Of a DNA stretch of 64,000 nt, positions 53,747-64,000 are shown in pieces. The stretch is taken from assembly GCF_902167145.1 (NCBI RefSeq), contig NC_050097.1, forward strand, positions 46,422,095-46,486,094, read 5' to 3'. Origin of the DNA: Zea mays. Taxonomy: Eukaryota; Streptophyta; Magnoliopsida; Poales; Poaceae. The position numbers and the translations under genes are program-made. The notes under the pieces are model-generated. The model had not been told where the DNA came from. It saw only the letters and a program-made list of their open reading frames with translations, and ran no database searches. How positions within the stretch are numbered: the first letter of the stretch is position 1; every line of letters starts with the position of its first letter.

Positions 53747-55793
53747 TTACAGGTACGGGGTCTGCCAGTTTCGATTAGGCGTGACCCCGCTTCGCTCCTC
53801 CTCGACGCGCAGTGCCTCACCCTCAGGGGCTGAGGGTACCTTGGGCTGAACCGAGGGTGCCTCGGGCCGAGCTGAGGGTGCCTCGGACTGAGCCGAGGGT
53901 GCCTCGGGCTCGGGCGTGTCGTCGATCTTGACGTAGGGTTGATGCAGGTCTCGAGAGAAGACGTCCGGGGGAACCGTTGTTCGCCCCGAGGCTATTTTAG
54001 CTAGCTCGTCCGTAGTCTCGTTGTAGCGTCGAGCGATGTGGTTGAGCTCGAGCCCGTAGAACTTGTCTTCTAGGCGCCGAACCTCATCGCAGTAGGCTTC
54101 CATCTTCGGGTCGCGGCAGTGGGAGTTCTTCATGACTTCGTCGATGACGAGCTGCGAGTCACCGCGAGCGTCGAGGCGTCGGACCCCTAGCTCGATGGCG
54201 ATGCGCAACCCGTTGACCAGAGCCTCGTACTCAGCCACATTGTTGGACGCCAGGAAGTGGAGGCGTAGCACGTAGCGTAGATGCTTTCCGAGGGGCGAGA
54301 TGAAGAGTAGGCTTGCGCCAGCCCCTGTCTTCATCAGCGACCTGTCGAAGAACATGGTCCAGAGTTCCGGCTGGATCGGAACCGTTGGGAGCTGGGTGTC
54401 GACCCATTCAGCCACGAAGTCCGCCAAGACCTGGGACTTGATGCCTTCCGAGGGGCGAACGAGATCGCTTCGCCCATGATTTCCACCGCCCACTTTGCGA
54501 TTCTACCCGAGGCCTGTCGGCACTGGATGATCTCCCCCAGGGGGAAGGATGACACCACAGTTACCGGATGAGACTCGAAGTAGTGTCGCAACTTCCGCCG
54601 CGTCAGGATCACCGCGTACAGCAGCTTCTGAATTTGTGGGTAGTGGATCTTGGTTTCGGACAGTACCTCGCTGATGAAGTAGACTGGCCTCTGAATGGGC
54701 AATGCATGCCCCTCTTCTCGTCTCTCAACCACAATCGCGGCGCTAACCACCTGAGTGGTCGCGGCGACGTAGATCAAGAGGGCTTCTCCGACAGCGGGGG
54801 CACCAAGATGGGCGCGTTCGTGAGGAGCGCCTTCAGGTTCCCGAGGGCTTCCTCGGCCTCGGGGGTCCAAGTGAAGCACTCGGCCTTTCTTAAGAGGCGG
54901 TACAGAGGCAGGCCTCTTTCGCCGAGGCGTGAGATGAAGCGGCTTAGAGCCGCAAGGCATCCCATGACTCTCTGTACGCCTTTCAAGTCCTTGATGGGCC
55001 CCATGCTGGTGATGGCCGCGATCTTCTCCGGGTTGGCTTCGATGCCCGGCTCGGAGACGATGAACCCCAAGAGCATGCCTCGGGGTACCCTGAAGACACA
55101 CTTCTCGGGATTAAGCTTCATGCCTTTCGCCTTGAGACATCGGAATGTCACTTCAAGGTCGAAAAGGAGGTCGGAGGCTTTCCTTGTCTTGACTACGATG
55201 TCATCGACGTAGGCCTCGACCGTCCGGCCAATGTGTTCGCCGAACACATGGTTCATGCACCGCTGGTACGTCGCGCCCGCATTCCTCAAGCTGAACGGCA
55301 TGGTGACATAGCAGTACATGCCGAAGGGTGTGATGAAAGAGGTCGCGAGCTGGTCGGACTCTTTCATCCTGATTTGGTGATACCCTGAGTAGGCATCAAG
55401 GAAAGACAGGGTTTCGCACCCAGCAGTGGAATCCACAATTTGATCGATGCGAGGCAGAGGGTAGGGAACCTTCGAACATGCTTTGTTTAGACCAGTGTAA
55501 TCTACACACATCCGCCATTTCCCTCCTTTCTTTCTCACAAGCACAGGGTTGGCAAGCCATTCGGGATGGAATACCTCTTTGATGAACCCTGCCGCCATTA
55601 GCTTGTGGATCTCCTCGCCTATGGCTCTGCGCTTTTCCTCGTCGAATCGGCGCAGAGGCTGCTTCACGGGTCGGGCTCCAGCTCGGATATCCAGCGAGTG
55701 CTCGGCGACATCCCTCGGTATGCCGGGCATGTCCGAGGGACTCCACGAGAAAACGTCGGCGTTCGCGCGGAGAAAGTCGACGAGCACTGCTTA
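53747..55793 (-). pseudogene. Huck-like copy 2 reverse transcriptase and RNase H
   Basis: The RT frame begins after the UAG at 55794-55796 and is open for 337 codons, longer than in copy 1. Motifs WRMCVDYTGLN, FLDAYSGYHQI and AYVDD (about 55197-55212) are intact. Frameshifts occur near 54795 and at 54443 (one base lost in gatgccttcc). RNase H has MFFDRSL where copy 1 has MFFDGSL, and SNNVAEYEALVNGL. The acidic repeat linker is at about 53830-53910. It ends at TAA 53747-53749. Confidence 0.9.
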
Positions 55794-56893
55794 CTATTTG
55801 GGATCGAGCTCGGAGCCGATCCGGATCTGCTTGGAGGCGTCGCTGCTGGGGTCGAGGGGGACAGACTTAACTGTCTCCGCTGGCTCGAAGTTGCCGGCGT
55901 GACGCTTCACGTCTGGCACCTCCTTAGAGAGGCTCTCCAGGTCGGCAATGAGGGCCTCGGATTCGGCGAGGGCCTCGGCGTACTCCACGCACTCCACGTC
56001 GCATTCGAACGCGTGTTTGTACGTGGGGCCAACGGTGATGACCCCGTTGGGGCCCGGCATCTTGAGCTTCATGTAGGTGTAGTTGGGGACGGCCATGAAC
56101 TTCGCGTAGCATGGCCTCCCCAATACTGCGTGGTAGGTTCCTCGGAACCCGACCACCTCGAACGTGAGGGTCTCCCTTCGGAAGTTGGAGGGTGTTCCGA
56201 AGCAGACATGAAGGTCGAGTCGTCCGAGGGGCTGGACGCGCTTCTCGGGGATGATCCCGTGGAAAGGCGCAGCGCCTGCCCGGACCGAGGATAGATCAAC
56301 ACGCAGGAGCCCGAGGGTCTCGGCATAGATGATGTTGAGGCTGCTGCCTCCGTCCATGAGGACCTTGGTGAGCCTGACGTCGCCGATGACGGGGTCGACA
56401 ACGAGCGGGTATTTCCCCGGGCTCGGCACGTGGTCGGGGTGGTCGGCTTGGTCGAAGGTGATGGGCTTGTCGGACCAGTCTAGGTAGACTGGCGCCGCCA
56501 CCTTTACCGAACAGACCTCCCGACGCTCTTGCTTGCGGTGCCGAGCCGAGGCGTTCGCCGCTTGCCCACCGTAGATCATGAAGCAGTCGCGGACCTCGGG
56601 GAACTCTCCTGCCTGGTGATCTTCCTTCTTGTCGTCGTCGCGAGCCCTGCCACCCTCCGCGGGTGGCCCGGCCCTGTGGAAGTGGCGCCGAAGCATGGCG
56701 CACTCCTCAAGGGTGTGCTTGACGGGCCCCTGATGATAGGGGCACGGCTCCTTGAGCATCTTGTCGAAGAGGTTGGCACCTCCGGGGGTTTTCGAGGGTT
56801 CTTGTACTCGGCGGCGGCGACAAGGTCCGCGTCGGCGGCGTCGCGTTTCGCTTGCGACTTCTTCTTGCCCTTCTTCTTGGCGCCGCGCTGAGT
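55794..56893 (-). pseudogene. Huck-like copy 2 gag C-terminus and protease
   Basis: Here gag runs into protease without a stop (codon CAA where copy 1 has TAG at 10262), showing the ancestral gag-pro fusion. The knuckle-like CPYHQGPVKHTLEEC and protease LMDGGSSLN are both present. The N-terminal few dozen residues before about 56780 are out of frame owing to 1-base losses near 56790. The frame ends at TAG 55794-55796, directly followed by TAA, where copy 1 has TAG then GAA. Confidence 0.88.
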
Positions 56894-59039
56894 TCACGCC
56901 TCGGGGGCGTCTTCCGGTGGGCGGCCCTGGGGCTGCTTGCCCTTCCGAAAGATAGCCTCAACCGCCACCTGGCCAGAGGCGAACTTGGTGGCGATGTCCA
57001 TCAGCTCACTCGCCCTGGTGGGGGTCTTTCGACCCAGCTTGCTGACCAGGTCGCGGCAAGTGGTGCCGGCGAGGAACGCGCCGATGACATCTGAATCGGT
57101 GATGTTGGGCAGCTCGGTGCGCTGCTTCGAGAATCGCCGGATGTAGTCCCGGAGAGACTCTCCCGGCTGCTGTCGGCAGCTTCGGAGGTCCCAGGAGTTT
57201 CCGGGGCGCACGTACGTGCCCTGGAAATTGCCGGCGAAGGCTTGGACTAGGTCGTCCTAGTTGGAGATCTGCCCCGGAGGCAGGTGCTCCAACCAGGCGC
57301 GAGCGGTGTCGGAGAGAAACAGGGGGAGGTTGCGGATGATGAGGTTGTCATCGTCCGTTCCACCCAGTTGGCAGGCCAGCCGGTAGTCTGCGAGCCACAG
57401 TTCCGGTCTCGTCTCCCCTGAGTACTTTGTGATAGTAGTCGGGGGTCGGAACCGGGTCGGGAACGGCGCCCGTCGTATGGCGCGGCTGAAGCCTGCGGAC
57501 CGGGTGGTTCGGGCGAGGGACTCCGATCCTCCCCGCTATCGTAGCGTCCCCCACGCCTGGGGTGGTAGCCTCGGTGCACCCTCTCGTCGAGGTGGGCCCA
57601 ACGGTCGCGGTGATGGTGCTCGTTGCTGAGGCGACCCGGGGCCGCAGGCGCTGTGTTGCGCGTGCGCCCGGTGTGGACCAAGGCTTCCCGCATCAATCGG
57701 GAAGTCACGGCGCGATGTTCCGAGGGGTACCCCTGCCTTCGGGAGGCGGAGCTCTCGGCCCGTCGGACCGCGGCGCCCTCCAGGAGATTCTTGAGCTCTC
57801 CCTGGATTCGCCGCCCCTCGGTGGTTGATGGCTCCGGCATCGCGCGGAGAAGCATTGCTGCTGCAGCCAGGTTCTGGCCGACCCCACTGGAAGCGGGTGG
57901 CGGCCTCACCCTGACATCATCGGCGATGCGGTGCTGGATACCCTGGGGTAGATGGCGCACTTCTCCGGCCGGAGTTTGGCCCGCCCATTCCTGCCCGACG
58001 TCCTGGCGGATCGGCTCAAGCGCTCCTGCTCCCTCGTCGAGCCTGGCCGGCACCCCGCGGATTTGCTCGAGCTGTGGGTCATGACCCCCCGCCAGAACGA
58101 GGACCACAGCTAGCTCCCGTAGGATGTCAACGCGTGGCACAGGCCTAGGGAGATCACCGTTCTCCGGCATACCGAGATGGTTGCCTTCGGAGGGACCCCC
58201 TAGATCGACGTGGAAACATTCACGACTTGGGCCGCAGTCCTCGTCGTCGAGGCTGCGGCTACCGTCGGAATAGTCGGAAAGGCAGTAGTCACATGCGGTC
58301 ATGAAGTCCCACATGGCACTGGGGTTGCCAAGTCCAGAGAAATCCCAACAGAAGTCGGGCTCGTCATCTTCCTCGGACCCTAAGGGCCCATAGGTCGAGA
58401 CGTCCGCGAGCCGGTCCCAGGGTGACCGCATACGAAACCCCAGATGGTTTGGACTCGCCTCTACGAGAGCGTCCGCCAAAGCGAAGTCGCTTGGCGGGTC
58501 GAGGCTGAATCCAAAGGGCGTGAGATGGGAACCGGTGGGTACCTCTTGGTCGACGGGCGGTGATGAAGTCACGTCAGGGACTGACTGCATCGTCGTCTCA
58601 GGTACGAGGGTGACGCCCAGCAAGCCTTTCGCGAGCGTGCTGGCGTCGTCCGTTTGCTCAGAATTGGCGTGTTGCGGGGAGACGGCGCTCGTCTTCGTCT
58701 CAAACACGAGGTCGATGCCCGACGCGCCCCCCGTTGGGGCGCCGACGCCGTCGACTTGCTCGACAGCCGATGAGGTGCCGCCTCCTGCTTAGCTTGGTTG
58801 CCCCTCCTCCTCCTCCGTCGGCGGGGGAGAGGGCGGGGTGAGCTCGAATGTCGTTCTTCCACCACGCGGGGAAGACGTCGTCGATTCCGACGCCGACGGG
58901 CGGCCTGTCGGCCGCCATTGTTGCTGTCGCACGGCGGGGGAAGGAGTATCATGTCGTAGCTGCCGTCGAGGGACATGAACTCAAGACTCCCGAAACGGAG
59001 CACCGTCCCGGGCTGGAAAGGTTGCTGGAGACTGCCCAT
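56894..59039 (-). pseudogene. Huck-like copy 2 gag, N-terminal and capsid region
   Basis: Starts at ATG 59039, 61 bases inside the 5' LTR as in copy 1. A 1-base loss near 58793 shifts the frame early, and another near 57487 (cggctgaagcc against cggatgaaagcc) shifts it before the capsid part. The part between (58707-57490) is open and matches copy 1 well, including the stretch that is scrambled in copy 1. The capsid segment (GESLRDYIRRF, RDLVSKLGRKTPTRASELM) is at 57211-56897 and ends at TGA 56894-56896, where copy 1 has TCA. Not translatable as one protein. Confidence 0.82.
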
Positions 59040-59079
59040 CTGGAGCTTGACGGGAAGCTGTTCGTCAACACGCAGCAGG

Positions 59080-59099
59080 CCCCTACCTGGCGCGCCAAC
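59080..59099 (-). promoter_or_regulatory. Primer-binding site, Huck-like copy 2
   Basis: Identical to 12789-12808, directly inside the 5' LTR. Confidence 0.65.
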
Positions 59100-60662
59100 T
59101 GTCGGCGTTTCGAGACCGGGGGGTCCCTGGGCCGACGAGTGAAATGTCGCCGCGTGCCCCAGCCCAGATGGGTCGGCGCGAGACGGAGCGTGAAGGGGGG
59201 AAGAAAGGGCAGTCGGAGCGAGAGAGGGAGGTGGAAATCCCGCAGCCTTCGTGTTCGTCCCGTGCCCAGGTCGGGTGCGCTTGCAGTAGGGGGTTACAAG
59301 CGTCCACGCGGGAGAGGGAGCGAGCGGCCTCACGCGAGCGCCTGTCCCGTCCTCTTCCCCGCGCGGCCAACCCTCTGTAAGAGGGCCCTGGTCCTTCCTT
59401 TTATAGGCGTAAGGAGAGGATCCAGGTGTACATTGGGGGGTGTAGCAGAGTGCTAACGTGTCTAGCAGTGGAGAGCTAGCGCCCTAAGTACATGCCATCA
59501 TGGCAGCCGGAGAGGTTTTGGCACCCGGTTCATGTGGTGTCGTGGCCGTCAGAGGAGCGCTGAAGCTTGGCGGAAGGACAGCTGTCGGAGCTGTCGAGTC
59601 TTTGCTGACGTCCTCTTGCTTCCGTAAGGGGGCTGAGAGCCACCGTCGTCATAGAGCGTGCGGGGCGCCATCATTGCTTGTCTGGCGGAGCGAGCCAGAT
59701 GGGACGCCGGCCTTGTTTCCCGTAGCCTGAGTCAGCTTGGGGTAGGGTAATGATGGCGCCCCCTGTTGACGTGGTCGGTCTGTGCCCTAGGTTGGGCGAT
59801 ATGGAGGCTCCTCCGAGGTCGAGGTCGAGTCTGTCTTCCGAGGCCGAGGTCGAGTCCGAGCCCCTGGGTCGGGCGAGGCGGAGACCGTCAGCTGAGGCCA
59901 GGGCTGAGTCCGAGCCCTGGGGTCGGGCGAAGCGGAGTTCGTCGTCTTCTGGGGCTGAGCCCGAGTCCGAGCCCTGGGTCGGGCGGAGCGGAGTTCGTCG
60001 TCTTCCGGGACTGAGACCGAGTCCGAGCCCTGGGTCGGGCGGAGCGGAGTTCGTCGTCTTCCGGGACTGAGCTCGAGTCCGAGCCCTGGGTCGGGCGGAG
60101 CGGAGTTCGCCGTCTTCCGGGACTGAGCCCGAGTCCGAGACCTGGGTCGGGCGGAGCGGAGTTTCCTATGGTGCCTGAGGCCGGGCCTGACTGCCTATCA
60201 GCCTCACTCTGTCGAGCGGCACAGCAGTCGAAGCGGCGCAGGCGGCGCTGTCCTTCTGTCAGGCCGGTCAGTGGAGCGGCGAAGTGACTGTGGTCACTTC
60301 GGCTCTGTCGCCTGGAGGACGCGCGTCAGGATAAAGGTGTCAGGCCACCTTTGCATTAAATGCCTCTGCGATTTGGTCGGCTGGCGTGGCGATTTGGCCA
60401 GGGTTGCTTCTTGGCGAAGACTGGGCCTCGGGCGAGCTGAAAGTATGTTCGTCGCTGGAGGGGGGCCTCGGTCGAGACGGAGATCCTCCGGGGTCAGCTG
60501 CCCTTGCCCGAGGCTAGGCTCGGGCGAGGCGTGATCGAGTCCGTCGAATGGACCGGTCCCTGACTTAGTCGCACCCATCAGCCCTTTGCAGCTTTGTGCT
60601 GATGGGGGTTACCAGCTGAGAATTAGGAGTCTTGAGGGTACCCCTAATTATGGTCCCCGACA
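59100..60662 (-). repeat. Huck-like copy 2, 5' LTR
   Basis: 1563 bp, five 55-bp repeats (about 59900-60170). TATA-type box on the minus strand is the complement of 59397-59405. Confidence 0.92.
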
Positions 60663-60667
60663 GAAAT

Positions 60668-61596
60668 CCACTAGAATTTGTCTACCTTCTTGAGCAACTT
60701 ATAGAATGGTAAGCCTTTCTCTCCCAGCCTTGATATGAATCTGCTCAGAGCTGCCATACATTTGGTAAGTCTTTGAACTTTCTTCTGTGATCGTGGTGCT
60801 TCCATCCTCATGATAGCCTCGATCTTTTCTAGATTGGCTTCAATCCCTCGGTGGCTGACAATAAACCCAAGCAACTTTCCTGCTAGTACTCTGAAAACAC
60901 ATTTTTCGGGATTAAGCTTCCATCTATATCGCCGTAGACTGTTGAAGACCAGCTGTAAATCTTCAATGAAATTTTCTAAATTCTCTGTTTTGATCACCAC
61001 ATCATCCACATAAGCTTCCACACGCTTGCCCTAGTGATCGGCTAAGCATGTTTGAATAGCTCTCTGATAAGTCGCTCCAGCGTTTTTGAGGCCGAACGAC
61101 ATGGAGGTATAGCAGAAAGCTCCGAATGGAGTGATGAATGCTGTTTTTCCTCGTCTTCTTTTGCCAGACTAATCTGATGATACCCAGAGTAGCAATCCAA
61201 GAAAGACAACACAGAACATCCGGCGGTGGAATCTACCACCTGATCTATCCAAGGAAGCCCAAAGGGATCCTTTGGATATTGTTTGTTGAGATCCGTATAG
61301 TCGACGCACATGCGCCAATTCACTTTATTGTTTTTTAGTACAAGAACAGGATTAGCTAGCCACTCAGGATGCAACACCTCTATAATAAATCCTGCCGCGA
61401 CCAAGTGAGCCAACTCAGCACGGATGGCTTCTCTCTTGTTGGGCGTGAAGCGATGTAATTTCTATCGGATCGGCCTCGCCTGGGGGTAGACCTTCAATTT
61501 GTGCTCGGCCAGTTCTCTCGGGACTCTCGGCATATCCGCAGGTTGCCATGCGAATACGTCTCGGTTATCTTGCAGAAACTGGACGAGCGCGCCTTC
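60668..61596 (-). pseudogene. Element O reverse transcriptase, N-terminal and palm
   Basis: Starts after the UAG at 61597-61599. Motifs are WRMCVDYTDLN, SFLDCYSGYHQI and EAYVDDVVIKT (about 60990-61021), followed by LNPEKCVFRV and SRFISRLGEKGLPFYKLLKK. The frame is broken by a frameshift near 61165, a TAG at about 61032-61034, and a TAG at about 60671-60673 where Huck-like pol reads FTW. It is cut at gaaat by the second Huck-like copy and resumes at 47015 going left. Confidence 0.88.
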
Positions 61597-62958
61597 CTAT
61601 TTATCATCCAGACTGGAACTGATGATAGCAGTTTTGCGCTCGTCGGCGAACCCGAGATTGATTCTCTTGGTTTCTTCAGTCGGCCGCATAGAGGTCACGG
61701 CTTGAGCTTCATTCGCGGGTATTGCGAGATCTTCCTCAGGCTTAGAATTCGCCTGCGTAGAAGAAGTCGCCGATGGTTTGGTGGTGAGGGCCGCCTGAAT
61801 GGCCACTCGGAAACATTCTGCGGCGCCTTGGAAGTCAGCGCGCACAGTTATGATCCCTTGCGGTCCTGGCATCTTCAATATCATGTATGTATAATGCAGG
61901 ATGACCATGAACTTTGCCAATCCAGGCCTCCCGATGATGGCGTTGTATCCGCAGTCGAAGTTTGCCACCTCGAACCTTAGGAACTCGGTTCTGTAGTTCT
62001 CCGAAGTTCCGAAGGTGATCGGCATGTAGATGTGGCCCAGCGGGTATTCTCCTTCAGTCGGCACGATGCCGAAGAAAGGAGTGTTCAACTCGTGGAGCTC
62101 TTTGAGGTGAACTCTCAAGCCTTGGAGTGTCCGGGGGAAGGTGACGTTGATGCTACTCCCCCCGTCCACTAATACCTTCTTTACCCTGCTCTCTCGGATC
62201 ACCGGATTGACGAGGAGCGGGTATTTGCCTGGGTGGTCGAAGTTGAGCCACTGATCTGCCCGGGTGAAGGTGATCGGGTGCTCAGACCATCGGTACGGGG
62301 CGGGAGGACCGGTAGCCGCCATCAGTATCTGATAGTCGTTGAGCTTTTGTTGTCTCTTGCTTTCCTGCGACCCGTGTCCGCCGAAAATGACGTTGACTTC
62401 TCTGTCAACGCGCGGGAAGGCTCCACCTCCTCCCTCCCCCTGTCGCTGGGGCTGTCGCGGTTCTCCTGGCCCTCCTCGCGGCGGCGGAGGAGGTAGACGT
62501 TGGAAGGGTCGACCGTGCCCGACGGAATGCTTGAAATCCCTGCAGTTCCGGAGGGTGTGGCGCATGTCCTTGTGGTACGGACACTGGGCGTCGAGGATGT
62601 CGTCCAGCGTGCGTTCGCCTCCTCGAGGTCCTCCTCGGGCGCGAGAGGCGGGTGGTCTGGCGGCGTGGACCTCTTCACGAGGCCTCTTCTCCCAGCACTT
62701 GTCGGGTTGCTGGCTCGTGTCGCGTCGCGGTGCCGCTGGTGCAGGCTTCGCTCCCCCGATGAGGTCCTGAGCTCGTTCATCGGCGGTGATGTAGAGATCG
62801 GCTTCCCGGAACAGCTGCTCGGAGGTTGTCGGCGCCTTCTGTAGTATGGTTCGGACGAAGGCCGAGTCGTTGGATCCCCTGTAGAAGTCCTCGATCACTA
62901 CTGCCTCCACGACCTTGGGGATACGATTTCTCATGGTCTGGAATCTTTTGAGGTACGA
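61597..62958 (-). pseudogene. Element O gag C-terminus and protease
   Basis: A 445-codon open frame. Near its start it continues the capsid domain (SEQLFREADLYITADERAQD), then a zinc-knuckle-like CPYHKDMRHTLRNC at 62542-62583 with spacing C-X2-H-X4-H-X4-C, so histidine replaces the usual second cysteine. The protease follows with VLVDGGSSINVTF (about 62145-62185) and AIIGRP. Gag and protease are one frame, as in the Huck-like ancestor. Upstream it is separated from the rest of gag by TGA 62959-62961, probably from CGA. It ends at TAG 61597-61599. Confidence 0.87.
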
Positions 62959-64000
62959 TCAAAGAGTTTCTTCCCCTCGGCGCTTGATGGATTTGAGGTC
63001 GCATGGTTGCGCCGGTTTGTCGGAGAGAGACTAAAAGTTGGCGGTGAAGCGCTGACTGAAGTCGCTCCAGTCGTCGATGCAGTGTCGGGGTAGGTGTCGC
63101 AGCCATTGCAGCGCGTCTTGCCCGAGGACGATAGGCAAGTACGCGGTCATTACGTCCTCGGTTGCCCCAGCAGCTCGGGCAGCGGTGGTGTAGACGGCCA
63201 GCCAGCTTCCCGGATCCTGCTTAGGTTCATATTTGTCGACGTTGGATACCTTGAAGTTAGGGGGCCATTGAATGGCCCTGAGGTGCAGAGTAAGTGCCGA
63301 TACTCCACACTTGTCCTCCTGTCGTCGATGATGTTGTCTGTCCCGGGGAGGGGAGTGGTTGTCGTGGTGCCTTGACTGTCCCCGGGTGGTGCCACCGGTT
63401 GAAGCCATGGCCGACTCGGTCCTGGTAGCCTGACTCCGTGCTGGGATGCCGTGATCCCGGTCGTACTCTTCCCGACGACGAATCTCGTTCTCATGTCGTC
63501 GTTCGCGCGAAGCGTTGATGGAGCTCCGTGCGTCCCGCCGACTGTTGATGGCGTGTCGTAGATCGTTCGGCGGGTGAGCGAGGGGTAGAAGATGATTGGC
63601 TGCTTGAGTGAATAGCCGCCGGTAGCCCTCGGCGTCGGGGGTCCGGGGAAGGCCATCAGCTATCCGAGCCAATACTCCACCGACTTCACTCGGCGTGTTC
63701 ATGGCTCCGGCGAAGTCGGGGTTCAGGTTGCGCCCGAAGAGTGGATTTTCTCGAAGTTGCCTTGTCTCCTGCTCGGCCTGTTCTTGAGCCCGTCGACGAT
63801 CGCGTCGTCGGGAATTCCTTCTTTCCCTGAAGACACGTTCTTCCGGAGTTTCTCCTATCTCCAAGACCTCGTCTCGCGATACAGGTTGCGCCGGGTCCCG
63901 CCCTCCGGCCTCGTGATGTCGCCGGATATTTCGGCGTTGGTTCCTTCGTCGGCGGGATTCCCACTGATGAGGTTCCTCTCTGGGTGCGGTTGGTTCGTCG
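62959..64000 (-). pseudogene. Element O gag, N-terminal part, running off the window
   Basis: Charged Arg/Glu-rich sequence (RERRNSRRRDRRRAQEQAEQ near 63790-63850) leading to the capsid domain (DKYEPKQDPGSWLAVYTTA, ALQWLRHLPRHCIDDWSDF). Interrupted by TAG 63031-63033 (from CAG by context) and TGA 62959-62961. No ATG that is clearly the start is visible; the frame appears open toward the right edge, so the true start may lie beyond 64000. I see nothing else in 63865-64000. Confidence 0.75.

Larger units (their letters stand above)
47021..60662 (-). mobile_element. Huck-like Ty3/Gypsy LTR retrotransposon, copy 2
   Basis: 13.64 kb on the minus strand, with perfect 5-bp duplications gaaat at 47016-47020 and 60663-60667. 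5' LTR is 59100-60662, 3' LTR 47021-48640. Collinear with copy 1 throughout, including the region beyond integrase. Its pol has a different set of stops and frameshifts, so the two copies decayed independently. It inserted into the RT region of element O. Confidence 0.92.
15050..64000 (-). mobile_element. Element O: oldest Tat-lineage Gypsy element, in three pieces
   Basis: Pieces are 15050-15890, 46830-47020 and 60663-64000, split by elements T and the second Huck-like copy. Removing those two insertions together with one copy of each duplication (actgg, gaaat) restores collinearity of RT and RNase H. Protease and RT resemble the Huck-like ones but differ throughout, so this is another Tat family. 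Neither of its LTRs is identified within the window: the right end lies beyond 64000, and the left end is hidden behind Y. Confidence 0.8.

Overview
The window is repeat DNA from a large grass genome, most likely maize or a close relative (Zea). Two full-length minus-strand elements of about 13.6 kb with ~1.5-1.6 kb LTRs beginning TGTCGGCGTTTCGAGACC look like Huck (Ty3/Gypsy, Tat lineage). A 7.4 kb element with ~675 bp LTRs, a gag and no pol looks like Zeon. Both names come from memory of those families, not from a search. I see no convincing single-copy host gene.

Nearly every base belongs to a nest of LTR retrotransposons, resolved from LTR pairs and target-site duplications (TSDs). (1) The oldest layer is a minus-strand Tat-lineage element 'O'. 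Its gag, protease and start of RT lie at 60668-64000, a short RT/RNase H piece at 46835-47020, and its RNase H at 15050-15890; it runs off the right edge. (2) Element 'T' (15891-46829, TSD actgg) entered O. It is minus-strand and apparently non-autonomous, with 3.3 kb LTRs and a 3 kb interior holding one broken coiled-coil ORF. (3) A Huck-like element (47021-60662, TSD gaaat) entered the RT region of O. (4) The Zeon-like element (16915-24306, TSD ctggt/ccggt) entered the left LTR of T. (5) A Tekay/Del-type chromovirus (31876-45679, plus strand, TSD ggtga) entered the right LTR of T. (6) A 155 bp Mutator-like MITE (35573-35727, 9-bp TSD) entered the 5' LTR of that chromovirus. (7) At the left, O's pol is cut at 15049 by the terminus of another LTR, 'Y' (1-739 and 14306-15049), itself split by the first Huck-like element (740-14300, TSD cttat/gttat).

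The two Huck-like copies repair each other by comparison. Each has several stops and frameshifts, and most stops are CAG/CAA/CGA turned into TAG/TAA/TGA, as expected from deamination of methylated cytosine. One stop is different: a UAG between protease and RT sits at the same place in both Huck copies and in the unrelated-family copy O, so it may be a feature of the lineage.

Three things stand out. Both LTRs of T contain a segment matching the internal control region of plant 5S rRNA (box A and box C at near-normal spacing), antisense to the element. This recalls Cassandra TRIMs but sits in a large LTR of a different kind of element. The Zeon-like element carries an antisense gene next to its 3' LTR with its own TATA box and two frame-preserving GT-AG introns. 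The Huck-like copies carry a second kind of antisense ORF downstream of integrase and a conserved 13-bp hairpin beside the polypurine tract.
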